A stretch of 64,000 nt of DNA from Hysterium pulicare CBS 123377 (GCA_000467715.1 AJFK01000015.1:26261-90260); one strand, 5' to 3'. Positions 1 to 13,629 are shown, counted from the stretch's first letter. Made by a program: numbers and translations. The notes: generated by a model not told the origin, from the sequence alone.

Positions 1-390
1 TAACCTATGAACAGCCAAAAATCCCCCAGGAAGTAAATAAGCTTCCCTGGACAAGACGTACAAGAAACTTCCCTTCCTTCCTCAGTCTAACCTATCGATG
101 GAAAAGATAAACGCCTATATGCTTCATCTTTTCCCCCACTGAGGACCTTAAACCCTCGGAAATAATACACGAGAAAGGCTAAAGACCAATAAAGCGACGA
201 ACAACAGATTTACCTCCGTGCGAGCCGTGATGCGCGTTGCTTAAAACGCCGGGAAAATGCATGCAGTACAAGAACCAAAACAAATGCAAAAGTGCATATT
301 TGCCAAGTAACACAGAGAAACGTGAAAAAAGAAAGATACAGGAAGCGCGTGCGGAGTGTAGGTATAGAGAGAAAGCTGACCCGGTATCTA

Positions 391-3300
391 TCAGGACCCC
401 GAAGATCGAGGATTCGGGAAAGACTGTAGGAATTTCTTTCCGAGGAGGATTTTACTCTTTCGTCTTGTTCTACGAACCATCAGTAAATCACGCACGAAGA
501 TTAATGGAGTAGAAATAAACTTACGTATCCTCCGAATCCTCCGCCACACTCCCCTCCACCCCCAACCCCAATCCCTCCTTCCCAGACGCAGTCCTAGGTC
601 TATGCGTAAAGCTCGTCAAATGCCGACTCAAACTATTTCGAATAGTTTCGTGTCCCGGTTCCATTTGATCCACTCTACTCAACTCGTCCGCAAAATTCTG
701 TCCTTCGGCCTCCATTCCTCCACTCTTCCAGGATCCATCAAGCGTGGTGCCAGTGCCTTCATTTGTCCAGGCTGCGCTAGGGCCGGTTCCTGAATGCATG
801 CTGCTGGGGTAACTGTCCGATACGCTACTGAACATACTTCCTCGTCCAGAAGTGAAACTGCGGCGTAGTTCGCCACTTGCATCGCTGGCGGGACTGTGGT
901 CACGGAAAGAATTGCTTTCACTGGAGAGGTCCGGCGAGGTGGTGAGGAGGGCGGAGGAGTTTGCGATTTGGCGGAGACGAGATTGTTGTTGTTTGTTTGG
1001 ACGGTGGTGGGAGAATTTGTTGCCGACGATGGCACCGGCGTGGGAGATGAGTGCCCTGATCACATCTTTCTTGAGTTGAAGAGCGAGATCGAGATTTGAC
1101 CATGTCTTGTTGCGGTATTCAAGTGTTGGCATGCGGAAGACGAGGTCGTGAACGTCTTCGAAGTTACGCTGGCCTTTGCCTTTGTAAGATAGACAAAGCA
1201 CCATACTAGGGATTTTGACGTAGGCGAGGGTCATGTAATTAGAGGCTCGTGTCATCATCTGCGTGAGGTCATCGGAGCGAGCTTTCTTGTTGGCGGACGT
1301 CTCTTCACTGTTAGTACGGCTTAATTTGAAACGCCTAGATGGTTTATCTTGGTTGATAGCCGTGGCTATAGAGGTGGTCGAACCAGATCGTAAGCTTCCT
1401 GGACGTGACGATCTGACTGTTACAGAATCCGAGGAGTCAAGACGAGGAGGATGTAGCGTCTTCCGAATTTCAGTCCCAGTTTTACTGGTGTGGTCTCTGA
1501 ATAGCCGAAGATGATGGGCATTGGGACGTTGGCCGGATCGAAAAGTGGGTTTGACCTTTGAAGACTTGTGTTCAGGAAGCGTCAAGGTTGGTTGCAATCG
1601 GAGTTGCAGAGCTTCGGAGTCGATGTCATTATCCTTGGGCATCATTGGTGCAATACTGGTGGAGGAATTTGTATGACTCAATGACCCATTTTCGTCCGCA
1701 TCTTCTTCCTCTTCTTCATGTGCTGGGAGCATGTGTTTCACTAGGAAAGGTGAGAAGCCAGAGTTCTCTGTTCCACTGTCCTTGATACCAGGGAAGATGT
1801 ATTCAAAAAGTTTCTTTCCAATTTCATGCTCCAATTGCACCTTGAGCGGGAAAAGATTGACTTCAAAGTGATCCATAACTGGAATACCAGCTATTGCTTC
1901 AAGCATGACCCAATGCACTCGCAACATCTTCGTGTCCCGACTTTCAGCAAACGGTTTACTGTTATCGATGTAAGGGGATATCATCTCAGGATACAGTGAG
2001 TTCGGTAGTAAATTAAGCCCGGTGATCTGCTCAATTTCCATGGAGTTCAGGTTAGAACCATCGCTATTATCAGTCCGATCATACAAGGCCTTGATCAATT
2101 GAAATTCAGCGAGCGGTTCATGGTTCTCTCGTAAAAGATGCCAGACAATCTCGGAAGCGGAGATATACCACCGAAGAACTCCATTAGAATGCTGCGTTTG
2201 AGCTCGGTCTTCTGGTTTCTTCTGGGAAGTCGTAATAGCCTTCATCATGAAGAACAGTTCGTCTTCGCAGACCGTGAGATCTTGTTCCATGGCGATTCGG
2301 TCCTTCCACCCTTGTCTGTCAAGGTACTTCTCGTTGATCTGAAATTGAGTTTTGATCTCCTCCAGCTGTCGGATTCGTTCTTGCAGGCTAATAACCATCT
2401 CGGGAGCTCCAGTAAGATCGCTGAAATCAGACGCGAGCATGATCTTCTCGAGCCGCTCGCTCCTGGTCTTTTCCAGCGGCTCACTATAGAGCAACAAATC
2501 TAGAACAATGACGTACATAGCATAGTACTGCCTTGAATTGCATAATGCTCGGATATGTGGAAAGTCAATCCATAAGTGATCGATACGATTTTCAAGATTG
2601 TCTGGGCTTTTGACAGGGCCTGAATCGCCACCGGAGACATCGTCATTGTATTTCAGACGGAGAGTATTGTACTTGTCGAGCCTCATTCTTGCGGAAGTTC
2701 TTTGAACAATTCGTTGAAAACCGTAGGGATTGGTGTTGAACTCGAACATGACTTCAAAAGGCACCCAAGGAGGCCATGATGATCCAACAGGTGTGCCGTA
2801 CGTGCTTCCTGAATACATGTGAAGATCTTCTGCAGAAAATGTCCTCGCATTTGTGACAAAAATCTGCAGGCTGTCCATTACAGCTGAAAAGCGCCGTTGA
2901 ACGAGACCGCTCACTTCGTCCGTTACTCGATCTTTGTCCATGATTTGGATGACCTTCAATTGCATCCCTTTCGCAGTGACTAAAACAGCAGCTTTCGTAT
3001 TCTTCTCACTTTGAAGTTGGATCTGGGGTGCAATCAGCCTCACATGATAGGCATTTTGTGCTGTGTAGTCTAGAGCGATGTCATCGCCCATATTAGTCGC
3101 TGATGGTTTGCTCCCCTCGGCGTTGACAGGATCGTTGGCATTGACAAATTTCTTGCCGTCTTCCAGTAGCTGCTGCACTCGATCATTTATGCTCAACTCA
3201 TCATCCTCTTGAGGGGACTGGGGGGTTAAGGGTGTGGTAGCAAATGACCCACCACCTTGTCCTGCATTCGCCGACGACTGCTTTGATTTGTTCTGCTCCT

Positions 3301-6300
3301 CAACAATATCAAGAATGAACTTCACTGCTCTTCTTGACATGTAGTATACGAAACCACGTCTTTGGCTGACTTGGTGGCTGTACCGGAGAATAATATTTCG
3401 GAGAGAGTTGCCCCACTTGAAATGTACGTTGTGTACAATGAACCGATTGTTAAAGTCGCTGATGTAATCAGCCAATGGTGTGGAATCAATCCCTTTGACG
3501 TCCGGATCGGTGGGATCATATTCTTCTTGGGCTTCGAAGTATTCGTCTTCCTCCTCGTCGTCGCCATCTGGAACAGCGCGAAAATCATTATGACCCAAAC
3601 GATCTATTAAACTCCGGTGCATGGCTCGGAGGAAATCCAGCTTTCTCTGCAAAGTGACGGCATGATTGCGGAGTAGATCTAATCGTTTCCTAAGACTTTC
3701 TTGTTTTTCACCTTCCCGTACGATCTTCAACTCCTGTTCTCCGATCGCTCGTTGATTTGACGAGATCTGTTCCTGGACTCGCTTGACCCGCTCTTCAATA
3801 AGACGGCATTGGACTCTCCGAGGATCATTTCTTACTGACATAACGCAGTGATGAGTGGGCTCATTCCCGAAGGGACTAGTCCTATACCTGTCACCCGATA
3901 TGTGATCTTGATGATCTGTCTGACGGAAGTAGGTGAAGCGCGGAGCGAATGCCAATGGGAGAATGGTCGTTTCGGGATTATGGTCCGAGGGCAGGATCCA
4001 ACCAAGTTCAACGAAATCATCCATATCAACCCATCCCCAATCGTTGTCTGGAATGCTGAATTTTGAAAGATCGGCGGAGACGTCCTGTTCTTGGTAGGAC
4101 TCAAGCATCTCTTCCGTTGCCGCATTCAGATCCTCTGGGTTCGTGCCGCTAATACTTGCCGACACAGCTCGAACATCGGCTTTGATGAAGTCTAATTGAA
4201 CTTGGTTTATCCGCATCCCTGTTGTCTGATTTTGTTTGCTGTTTTCTTGATTCTTAGGCGCTTGCACCTGTGTCCTGAATTCCTCACGACGCTGATGCAG
4301 ATCAAGCATGAAGCTATCGAGACGAACTTTCAGGCCTGTAGCCGAGACAATGCCCTGCCCATAGTCTTCAACGTCCTTGTGCTTGTATATATGGCTCATG
4401 TAAAGAGGCGACAGTAGGAGGTTGTACTTGATCGTTGCAAGATGCCGACCAAATTTCTTACTTGACTTCTCGATGCCAGGCCACAGCTTCCCTTGTCGGA
4501 TAGGTAATGACATGACCCCGGAAAACATCGACCACCAGCTAAAGAAATGAGTGAAAAACCGTGGGGTCAAGTGGACGCTGTTGTAGTTCTTTGATGGCTC
4601 AATATTAGATACCGACCATTCTCGGTCTTGCGGGGCGGCTATTGCAAGAGACATATGAATATGATGACTGCGGAAACCCCGGTAAGCATCGTATTCCTGT
4701 GAATATTACGTTAAATGCTTTTCAATCAAGTTCGCTTAGTGACATACCTTTCCATCCACATATTTGGCGTACTTGGGATTCTTGAGGACAATTTCGTAGT
4801 GGGGCACAAAATCAAAGGATCGTCCGCCGCTGTCAAGGTTTCTCTCGAAAACGAGTCCTGATGTCCAACGGACATTTCCGTTCAATTTCATAATGGTTTT
4901 CTTGAACATAGCCATCGGCTTATAGCTAGAAATACTGGAGGAGCTTTCCGAATTACTCGAGCCGTCGTTATCCGAGTATTGGCGGGCATAGTGGCTAAGA
5001 TCTGGAATCGCGAGAACGTAGGCACCACTGTCGACAACCATAAAATTCCTGGGGTCCTCATCTTGGCATATTCTTAGTCGAACATCGTTCTGCCAGCACT
5101 TCACGAAACCGGCGCCTTGACCCGTGACCATGTAGGGGTCTCGAGAACCTATGTGGCGATGTTAGTTAATGAAGAGACTGACGGGACTTTGATAACGGAA
5201 CAAACCTTTGAGGATTAGATGAACATCGCCATCCCCTTTCCAAGCAACGTCGAACCGAGAATGGAATGTAAGTCTTATTTTGTCCCAGAAACCCACTCGC
5301 TCTGAGGGATCGACAGCAGGTTTTGTGAAGTTCTCGATCACTTGCATCATATCTTGGATGGCAGGTTGGTAAGAGGTACCCCAAGTAATTCGCGTTGGAT
5401 GACCTGTGTTGATTTCGATCTTCATATCCGAATAGGTTTTGACAGGTGCTACCGTCCTCCGAACAGACAAGACAAAACCACCGGTGGTATTCCCAGAGCC
5501 ATTTCCCTCTGGCGGTACAACGACCACCGTGCTTATACGTGAAGACTCGATGTCTCTGAATTCCTCGGCTATAACAAAATCTGTCTTGAGCGACAAGCTT
5601 GGTGAGCGTGGAGACTGGCTTGATCGCATTGCTGGCACATGTACAAGTGGAAGGGGGTAGTCTCGAAGCGTCATTCTCGTTTCACCCATATTAATTTGAA
5701 CATTCATCGGGATGAGCAGCGAATATTGCATGTCGAATGGCATACCCTTCCCGACACTGTTCAAAAACCTCGGGTATTCGGCTAGGGCAAAGGACGGCTT
5801 GTCAAGGAGTATATCAAGGTCACTTATTGTAACAGCCATTAGAGCCGGCCGCTGGGGAATGGAGAGAATGGTCTCTGTCTGCTCGATGTCATCTGGCAAG
5901 TCATCGAGGCCCCAGAATATTGATCGGATATCGTGCATCGCACGATTCTGGCAGGTAAGAGCGTGATCAATTCGTTTCCTCCAGGTCTGAGCATTCAGGC
6001 GGTTGAGTCTGTCTCGTGCCTCCTCCATTGATGTTCTGGAAACTCCACTTAAGCCAGCATACCCTTCTTTGTCGTAACGCATCTGGCGATCTTGCCTGCC
6101 TCGACCTGGCGAATCATGCCCAATCGAGTCTTCACTCTTGCTGCGAAACCTGAGGTCCTTGTCTTTTCTAAGTTTCGTTCTTCCGCGTGGTTCGTGAGCA
6201 GACTTTGCCCTATGACGAGATGGTCCTTGGCGATCCGTCTCCTGTTGTAGTTTCTTGAGCTTCAAATTGAACGCATCTTCCCGTGCAAGTCTTTGCTTCT

Positions 6301-9300
6301 GTTCTAAGAGACCATATCTGTATATTACTCCAAGCTTCCATTCGAATGAACCATCTTCTATTTCGAAGAGAACAGCCGAACTCCGCAGAGATATCTTGGG
6401 CACCTGCTTTGGTCCTTCAGGTTCCTTGTCTAGAATGTAATCGTTCGTGCCGGTTTGAAAACGATGGTGCAGCTGGTTGACAGTTTTTAGCACATTGGTG
6501 AGGTTGTCGAATATCTTATGAACAACCAGCTGATGTGGGACGGCAATGCGAATGGCATCGGCCGCTACGTCAAAAGATTTGTCCTCCTTTACTGTGTTGC
6601 CATATCTCCTTCGAGAATGTCGGTAGTCCGCACGGAGCGATTTTATACTTACAATCCGACTCCAAACACTTTTCATATTCGGAGTTTCTGCGTAAAGTCG
6701 CACGAGTCGCGATCTCAGAAATGGGCTTGACCATCTGTGTCGGCCGGCTTCCAGTCCATACAAATGGAGCATGAGTGGAGGATCTGAAGGCATGTCTGCT
6801 TTGATTTGTACAAATACTGCCCGGAAGTCTAGAGTGACAATCTCATGTTTCGTTATCGCCGGATCGATGTCTTCTCCTTCCAAAGAGGGAACTGCGAGGT
6901 GGCGAGAGGATTGTGGTGGAGGTGCTGAGCCATTTGCACGATCGTGTTTCCAGTTGAAAGACCTACGAAGAACCATTGTAGCGACTCCAATAGCAAAATG
7001 ACGGTAGAGTGAGTAATGCAGGAATAGACTTTTTGCATGAGAATTGATATGGAATACGGGGCCCTGTCGATCGCTTGAGGTTGTAAAAGCTACCTCCATA
7101 CGCGGCAGTGACAAGAAGGGTTCGGACTCCCACGTATCGGCAGCTTCAACAACAAACCCTTCAAGTCCCTGCCAATGAACAGCAAGTCGTCTCCCATCAG
7201 TTCCGTCTTCATGTCTCCTTCGCGGTGATGACGGCGCTGTTGGTCTTAGTAAGTACTCATCTCGATTGATAGTTCTACTTGTAGCTCTTCGTCTAACGGG
7301 TCTAGATTCCGTCTCGTCTCCTTTATGCTGTTTATACTCTGCGGTCCAAGATTCCAAATGCAATGCAAGTCCACGGGCATCTTTGGATACTTCAGGATCA
7401 ACCCCTGCAACCTCGATATTAAAATCGGATGCCTGTAGATGAACATGTAGAAGCCAAGCAGGCCACTTTCGTAGGAAGTTGATAGGTTTTCGTGATGGAG
7501 CGACGCGACGCTTTCGAAGCACGTCACTTTGAAGTTGTTCCACAATCTGACGAAGACCCTCGCTTATCTCTGGTCGCACCAGGTACACAGAGAACGTCTG
7601 TAAATTCCCATTGACAATAACCACGACTTCTGGCGAAGCAATGAGTTGAAGCTTGAGCTCTAGATGGTCTGACAAGAGAAGATTATGCTTTTCGCTGGAT
7701 GCAGTTTGATAATATAGTTGTTGCGAATTCATTCGAAAAGTAGAGATTAGAGAATAATGAAGGTCCCCTTCGGAAGCATGAGAGGACTCAACGTCGAGGG
7801 ATATCGAGGAGGACGCTGAAATCAATAAATCAAATTCGTCTGTGCCTTTCTTCTCTGGCTCCATTGGTGGAAGTGTAACACGGATTACGGGCTCGTGTAT
7901 TGAGATCTTAATATTTGCTTTGGGTAAGAGCCGTGAAAGCAGGTGGCGTTTGCGCTGTCTCATAATTGGAGGTTGTGGTTGCTTTTGAGGGTTTTGGAAC
8001 AGGGCCAGTATAAGCGGTAGATGCTTGGGATCAAGATCAAGAGAGGGAGAAGTGACGACAAGATTTGCAAATAGAATGTTGGCATTCCTTTCAGCGACAT
8101 TCTTTTCGTTTGAGAACTGGATAGTCTTGGACGGTAGTGTAGTATCCAGGGTAATAGTTGCCATCGGTATGTAGAGGAGTCGTTCGGGATTGTCATGACC
8201 ATCGTCGATGCCCACAGAAATGGAGATGGCTGCAAGAAGAGCCTGGTGGGCTATATCATCCCGCGAGAAGAGCATAAGATGGGCAGGGCTTCGAGGATCC
8301 AAACGCTCCACATCCATTCCAACTTCCTTCATGGACATGTTGAGATATACCGGGGGGTCCGAAGGATGAACAGGTTGGATTCGTTTCGTTAAGCCGAAGA
8401 AACTTACGGCAAATTGGATTTCTTGAATGCCACGAAGAATAGAGCTTGCGAATTCTTTCGAGTCGGACACCGTCCGAACAATGTTTTCCTCGCGACTCCC
8501 CGGTCGATCCAATTCCTCCATCACGTCGGTAAAAGAGATTTCAAACTCCGTGACATTTGCATCTTTCCTTCCATAGACTTTGCGGCAATTCTTGACGCGA
8601 TCCATGCAAACCTGGATGTCGTCAATTGGCAGGCTCAGACGACCTAGCTTAAGCGCAATCGAGGCATCTCGAAGTCCTTCCAGGTCCTTATATAGTAGCC
8701 CATGCACATTCAGCGTGCAGTTGTCCAATACTTCGGTTGAGTCTTTCCCTTCGGGGGTGAAAAGAATGCTCCGAACCGTAAATATCCATTCTGCCGGTTG
8801 TTGTTCTTTAGAGGATTTAGGTCTTCGATGTTGAAATAATCGGCTTCGGTCCACAGTCTGACGCCTTGTGTCCACCGCCATGGTAAAATTGCCTATTTGG
8901 ACAGATCCAACGTCGACGATGACAAGCGTCGAAGTTGACGCCACCAGGTCGACCATTCGAATCCAATTGATTTTCCGATGCAAGCGTTTTATCCTTTCCT
9001 TAGCCCGTGTCAACCTTTCCCAAGTCCTGCTCCTTTGGTTGTCATCATCGCTGTTATCCTCTTCAATGTCGTCCTCAACAGACTCATCCGAAGAGGAGTT
9101 CTTGCCAGCGATCTTCTCCGTCGACCCATTTCCCCAGTGTGTCCAAGGGTATCTCTTTCTTGGTTTCTCCCCGAACGTTTTTAGATCTATTGTGACCTTC
9201 AACTCCGTCAAAACAACACTGAGCCATGTTGGTTGGGCGAATGTGGGGCGATGCAGATTAAGGCCAAGACCACGAATTTCGATTCTGAGGCCCTCTTTCG

Positions 9301-9451
9301 GGGTGAAGGCAATACGACGCAGGCTAGAAAAGCCTAACCTCTGTATTGAAATGCCGGTGACGACTCGTAGGAATTGGAATACAACGAAGGATGACAGGTA
9401 GAGTAGCAGAAAGAGCCCCGCCAGGAACGACAAGCTCGGGAGCGCCATCAT
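391..9451 (-). CDS. FMP27: FMP27/BLTP2-family bridge-like lipid transfer protein (4 exons)
   Basis: Spliced CDS: 9451-5206, 5148-4748, 4696-525 and 469-391; 8,898 nt, 2,965 aa, the usual size for filamentous-fungal FMP27 proteins. Family knowledge: RBG/VPS13-like proteins form a hydrophobic groove that moves lipids at ER-plasma membrane (and mitochondrial) contacts. Seen here: a hydrophobic N-terminal anchor (residues about 5-33), the diagnostic GFWDK motif at about residue 1387 and the WPPW motif at about residue 2190, a coiled-coil stretch in exon 3 and a basic, serine-rich C-terminus. The introns are 57, 51 and 55 bp. The last exon is my addition: the exon-3 frame reaches a stop inside a perfect GTAAGT donor (524-519), and splicing to an acceptor at 471-470 gives a basic tail ending at TGA 391. 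Start is the first Met before the anchor. Confident in family; the terminal exon is inference. Confidence 0.95.
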
Positions 9452-10653
9452 GGTATCTCCTCAACCATGGACGCAAAGCCGCCGCTCTAGGGAGCGTATA
9501 GGTGATTTCTGCGCCCGAAGGACATGCAGAGGATGCGCTGTAGTCTGAGGTTACATATCATTGATAATAGCGGGTGCTCATCGTTCTTGAGGTTTGATAA
9601 AGGCGACGCAGCGGTCGAGATTTTAGGGAAAGACGGAGGGCCGGAGCTGCCGGAGGAGTGAATTTGCGCAGCGATAAGGGCATGAATGGAGTTCGTGTTC
9701 TTCTTGAGGGGTGAATTGCTCTCGGCAGGTGTCGAAGAGCTCGCTGGAGGGATTCAGTGGTGCTGTGGGTTGCCGCACCTCAAAACCGTTCCCGGCGCCC
9801 AGGTTCCCAAGCGCCACCAATCCCTGCGACCGTGAAGGACGACTGTATCACGTGATGCAACACCAAGTATCTATCCGAGAACACCTCGACATCGTTCCCT
9901 TCCATTATCCAACCTCACATCAAGAACATGCTATCATCATCAAATACACCCAAATAGCTCATACAGGCTACCCGAAAGCTATGTGTATCTCAGGATGATG
10001 ATAGAGGTGATAGAGATGTAGAGCGATGATAAATCATATTCAAATGTTCTTAACTTCATTGGCGACATTGATTCACTCGTCTCATTCAACACTGATCCTT
10101 CAATCTGTTGCTGCATTTGATGGGGAGACATGATTGTGCGCCACTATTCGACGCGGCTTCAAGAAGGCGAATACCCTTAAACCTGTCGGAGTCCATCTGA
10201 TCAAAGCAGTCGGATCAAAGCAGTCCGACCGATGCGAACTGGTAGTAACGAACAGAGGAGCAAGTGGAAAAGTCTCAAAGGTTTCGTTCATTACTTTACC
10301 AGCGTAATGTAATTCCCAGGGCTTCGCTGTCTGGGTGAGCTTCGCTGTGCACACACTCTTTCTTCGTTGTCGGAGAGAACTCGTTGCTCCAATGAAGCAA
10401 GAACAGCAGGAGACACCTCCCAAATGCTGGCTCAGTGCGGGCAGAAAGAGCAAGAAGATGGAAACACTTTGGTCTTCTCGTCTCCATCATTTCCCACTTA
10501 AACCATCTTTCACACACTTTCATATCTCGATCAACTCTCGCTTTTACCAAACAGCTTTCTATCATTAATTTTTACATTGATCCAACGATCTATTTTACTT
10601 GCATCACCGTATCACCGTCATTTCTTACTCCTTCGAGCATTCCACCCACTACC
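9452..10653. other. Intergenic region between divergent genes
   Basis: Separates the starts of FMP27 (minus) and the four-TM gene (plus). I see no supported ORF. The last 150 bp before the plus-strand start are pyrimidine-rich, as expected for a fungal 5' leader. No repeat or RNA gene recognised. Confidence 0.5.
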
Positions 10654-11680
10654 ATGTCTCGCTTGTTTCAGGCCGCACGCAGAACGGCCCGGTGCTTGCG
10701 AGTTGCAGTCAGAATAGCCCGAAGATGTGTAACTCTCCGCAAATATGATCCAGTAAACATCATTGCGAGGTTCATGTTTTACCTCCTCATTCTATACGGC
10801 TTTGGCAGTGTAGGGTCGGCAGACAGTGATCCAGATGCCGACCCGGCACCTTGTGGCTATGAAGTAAGTCCAGTTTGCATAGTGTCGCAAAGCAGGCATA
10901 TCCAGACTTTAACAAACCACAATGCTGATGTGCTTCCAGCAGCTGTGGGACCCCGACCCGTTTCATATGGGCTGTAGGTCTTATCTCCCAGCTCTTCACG
11001 AACAACCAATCTAACATGAAAGGTGCTATCGCCCATATCTCTGTACTTTGTTTCCTGTTTGCGTTTATAGGGTTTCATAACGACCCGCTCCACTTCTTTA
11101 TGAGAGCCATGGGCGGAGACTTGCGTTACAATTGGCGATATCTCGAGCAACAGCGAAAGCGGTAAGAGAGCAAACCTGATTCTCGCAATAGAAACTTACT
11201 ATCGTTACCCTATAACAGTGCTTTGTCCCTGTCAGTTAACGACCAAGCCTGGCTTTTCAGGACTCCCGTCTTCCGATACCTCGAATACAAGGGCTTCTGT
11301 ATCCTCGAGTTCATCCTGTTGACGCTTATCATTAACATGCTGGGGAATCCCAGCTGGCTCATTTTGTTTGGGTATGGTGTCATGTGCTTCTTTGGTTCCC
11401 TCTTGGCTTTTCTGCGACGGATGAAGGAACCAACTTCTCCAGATGTAGGTCTCCGACTCTCCGCATACTGTTCATGCCTCCCTGTCATCATGCTACTAAC
11501 CAGGTACTAAGCACGTGCCTCTCTATTATGATGAAAACTTGGGTTCGGATATCGACGTTTAAGGGATGGGTTTATGACGGGAGATTGTTCGGGTGTATGA
11601 ATGGCGTTTTCGGGCTTCGGACCTTGAAAGGGACACGACAGGTCCGAGTTCGTTCTGTATGGTTTGAGGAAACGCCGTAG
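10654..11680 (+). CDS. Unrecognised four-TM membrane protein (5 exons)
   Basis: Exons 10654-10863, 10940-10973, 11023-11161, 11219-11444 and 11504-11680 give exactly 786 nt, 261 aa. Donors are GTAAGT, GTAGGT, GTAAGA and GTAGGT, and all acceptors are AG, with branch-like CTAAC/CTGAT just upstream. The N-terminus is Arg-rich and amphipathic (repeated RR pairs in the first 30 residues). Hydrophobic segments lie in exon 1 (around residues 35-52), in exon 3, and twice in exon 4. The C-terminal 59 residues (exon 5) are basic and aromatic. Exon 2 is a 34-nt microexon. I do not recognise the family; the Arg-rich start could suit an organellar target but that is only a guess. It diverges from FMP27. 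The exact splice choice for exon 2 (GTAGGT at 10974 versus GTCTTA at 10978) rests on frame. Confidence 0.7.
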
Positions 11681-12087
11681 CTAGCAGTAACAAAACACGT
11701 GTTCTTCCACTATAACTATAAGTGTCGCATGACTTTATCCCGATATCCGCTTATCATTTGGAGAGCTGAAGTTCGGCGACAGGTACCAAACGACGGCGAA
11801 TGTATCATTCCTACTGGGTCAAATGAAACGCTCTGACTTCCAGTACCTGCAGCCCTGTCAAGACGACATCAAAGCATACGGGTTTCTGAGCCCATTCTGT
11901 ACCCTACGTCGCCTTCTAGTTGATCTGGTTAACTTACAATAGAATGTCACGAATATGAAAATAGAGGTTCAGAGGCATTAGCACGAAATTGTCCATTTTA
12001 ATACCTGGCCATTCAGCAAGAGCCATAGACATCGCCATCTTCTCCAGGTTATCCGCACCAGCGTCCAGCAGTTCAAAGCCAACAGCA
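11681..12087. other. Convergent intergenic stretch
   Basis: Lies between the 3' ends of the plus-strand four-TM gene and the minus-strand 2EXR-like gene. No ORF, repeat or RNA gene that I can support. Confidence 0.5.
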
Positions 12088-13263
12088 TCATTTCTCAAAA
12101 GCCCATTCATAAGTCTTATGCCTTGCCTTCCAAATCTGATTTTCCCAGACTGCTCGACTCTCGATATCATACCGTACTTCCTGCCGATTCCGTATAATGA
12201 CGCCGAAAGGTGCGATTGGCATACGGTGAGCCTCCTGAACAGGAAAAGTCGGGAAAGGCCATTCACACAGCAAGTCGAGGAACAGATTTTTCCCTCCCTC
12301 CCAGGGGCGCTCAAGCGGGATGGTTTTCCAAAACGTCTCCATCTCTTGATGAAGGGGTCCCAGTTGGTTGATCGTGATTTTAGTTGCCATAGGCTTGGTT
12401 ACAATGATTGAAGCAAGAAGGGCGAGGAGTGGGAGGTATCGTATATATGAAGGTGGGGAAGCACGAGCTGATTTGTCGACCCATATTGGCAGGCCTCGAA
12501 TGTCCAAGATCAGATTTTGAATGGATTGCGGATGGCAAAACTTCCACCAACGAAACAGGTGGCTGTGATCAGTTGGAAAGTAATGATAGTAGGAGCCCGG
12601 ACCATTCTGCACGAGTTCGCGCACATCATCTGACAGAACATCGATCGATAGTCGTGTTATTGTGTCGTATAGTGCCTTCGATGCAAAGCCAATACTTGCA
12701 GAACCTTGCCATGACCCCGGTAGTGGTAAAAGTACTTCAGTCTCCCCGTCACTTCGGGAACGGCCAAATAGGCTAGCGCATACTCTTCCGATATCAACAT
12801 TTTCGGCGATTCGAACTTCGATTGCGATGGTTTTTAGCTTCAAGCCAGAGAGTGACTTAATAATTCGAGCTTGTGGGTCCTTCATTACGCTCAGAGTCGA
12901 TTGAATGAGATCTTGGGAAATGTACCAGGTACTATTGATACAAATACGCTGTCCTTCGTAGCGTAGCTGATGGCAAGAATCAATGAATGCTGGCAGCGTG
13001 TTGACCATTTTGAGATCGATGCGGCCCTTATGAGAATCGAATACAAATTCGAAGATTAATAAGCGCAGCTCCACAGGTAGCTCGAGAAGGCGACATCGTC
13101 CAGGTCGAGGGATTGCCGCAGGATCGCCCGCACGTAGAGGAGCCAGCTGTTGAGCCCAATCATCTGACGGTCCGTCATCTTGTCCAGGCGCCGGGGAGTA
13201 TGCGCGTTCCGTCGGCCTTTGATCCATTGTTTTCGGACAAGGGAAAGGCCGGGTCGTGTTCAT
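12088..13263 (-). CDS. 2EXR / F-box-like domain protein
   Basis: Uninterrupted 391-aa ORF. After a polar N-terminal 55 residues there is a motif of the form LxxLPVELRxxIFEFVF, followed by a segment with the CxQLRxE signature near residues 90-100. This is the arrangement of the fungal 2EXR/F-box-like proteins that are numerous in Pezizomycotina. The remainder has scattered aromatic residues and no other domain I recognise. Family members have no settled biochemical role; substrate-receptor function is often assumed for F-box relatives but is not shown by this sequence. Two Met codons lie close together at the start (residues 1 and 12), so the true start may be the second. No intron is needed. 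Confidence 0.75.
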   Translation of the reverse strand: MNTTRPFPCPKTMDQRPTERAYSPAPGQDDGPSDDWAQQLAPLRAGDPAAIPRPGRCRLLELPVELRLLIFEFVFDSHKGRIDLKMVNTLPAFIDSCHQLRYEGQRICINSTWYISQDLIQSTLSVMKDPQARIIKSLSGLKLKTIAIEVRIAENVDIGRVCASLFGRSRSDGETEVLLPLPGSWQGSASIGFASKALYDTITRLSIDVLSDDVRELVQNGPGSYYHYFPTDHSHLFRWWKFCHPQSIQNLILDIRGLPIWVDKSARASPPSYIRYLPLLALLASIIVTKPMATKITINQLGPLHQEMETFWKTIPLERPWEGGKNLFLDLLCEWPFPTFPVQEAHRMPIAPFGVIIRNRQEVRYDIESRAVWENQIWKARHKTYEWAFEK

Positions 13264-13629
13264 GCTCTGAGCCGCGTTGAATTGTGACCCAACCTTTGTG
13301 TGGTGTTTGGGATTTATGGTGCGGGCCTATGGTGAAAAGACGGAAGCGCTAAGGAGTTGAACGTAAGCCCACGCAATCACGGGGTGAAGTGAAGAAAGAC
13401 TCACCTCCTCACTTGTAACTGCATTCCCTTTAGTCAGGTGCAATTGGTTTATTTTTCACCTGGAAGTGCTTGAAATTCACATCGTAGTTTTATCCATTTG
13501 AAATTGATAAGGGAGTCTTTTGCAAACGTGAAATTCTGCCGCGACCTCCGTATAGTAAGGTCAGCTTTGTTAATTGATGAGTCATCAGCTCAAACTAGTT
13601 CCAAGGTCCCCTAATTAGAGCAGTATAAC
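13264..13629. other. Intergenic stretch upstream of the 2EXR-like gene
   Basis: Holds the promoter of the minus-strand 2EXR-like gene and the 3' flank of ELP2. It is AT-rich in its second half. No gene seen. Confidence 0.5.

Noticed and set aside
679-4125. Several 80-180-codon frames inside FMP27, ELP2 and other long genes
   Set aside because: They are alternative-frame shadows of strongly supported coding exons.
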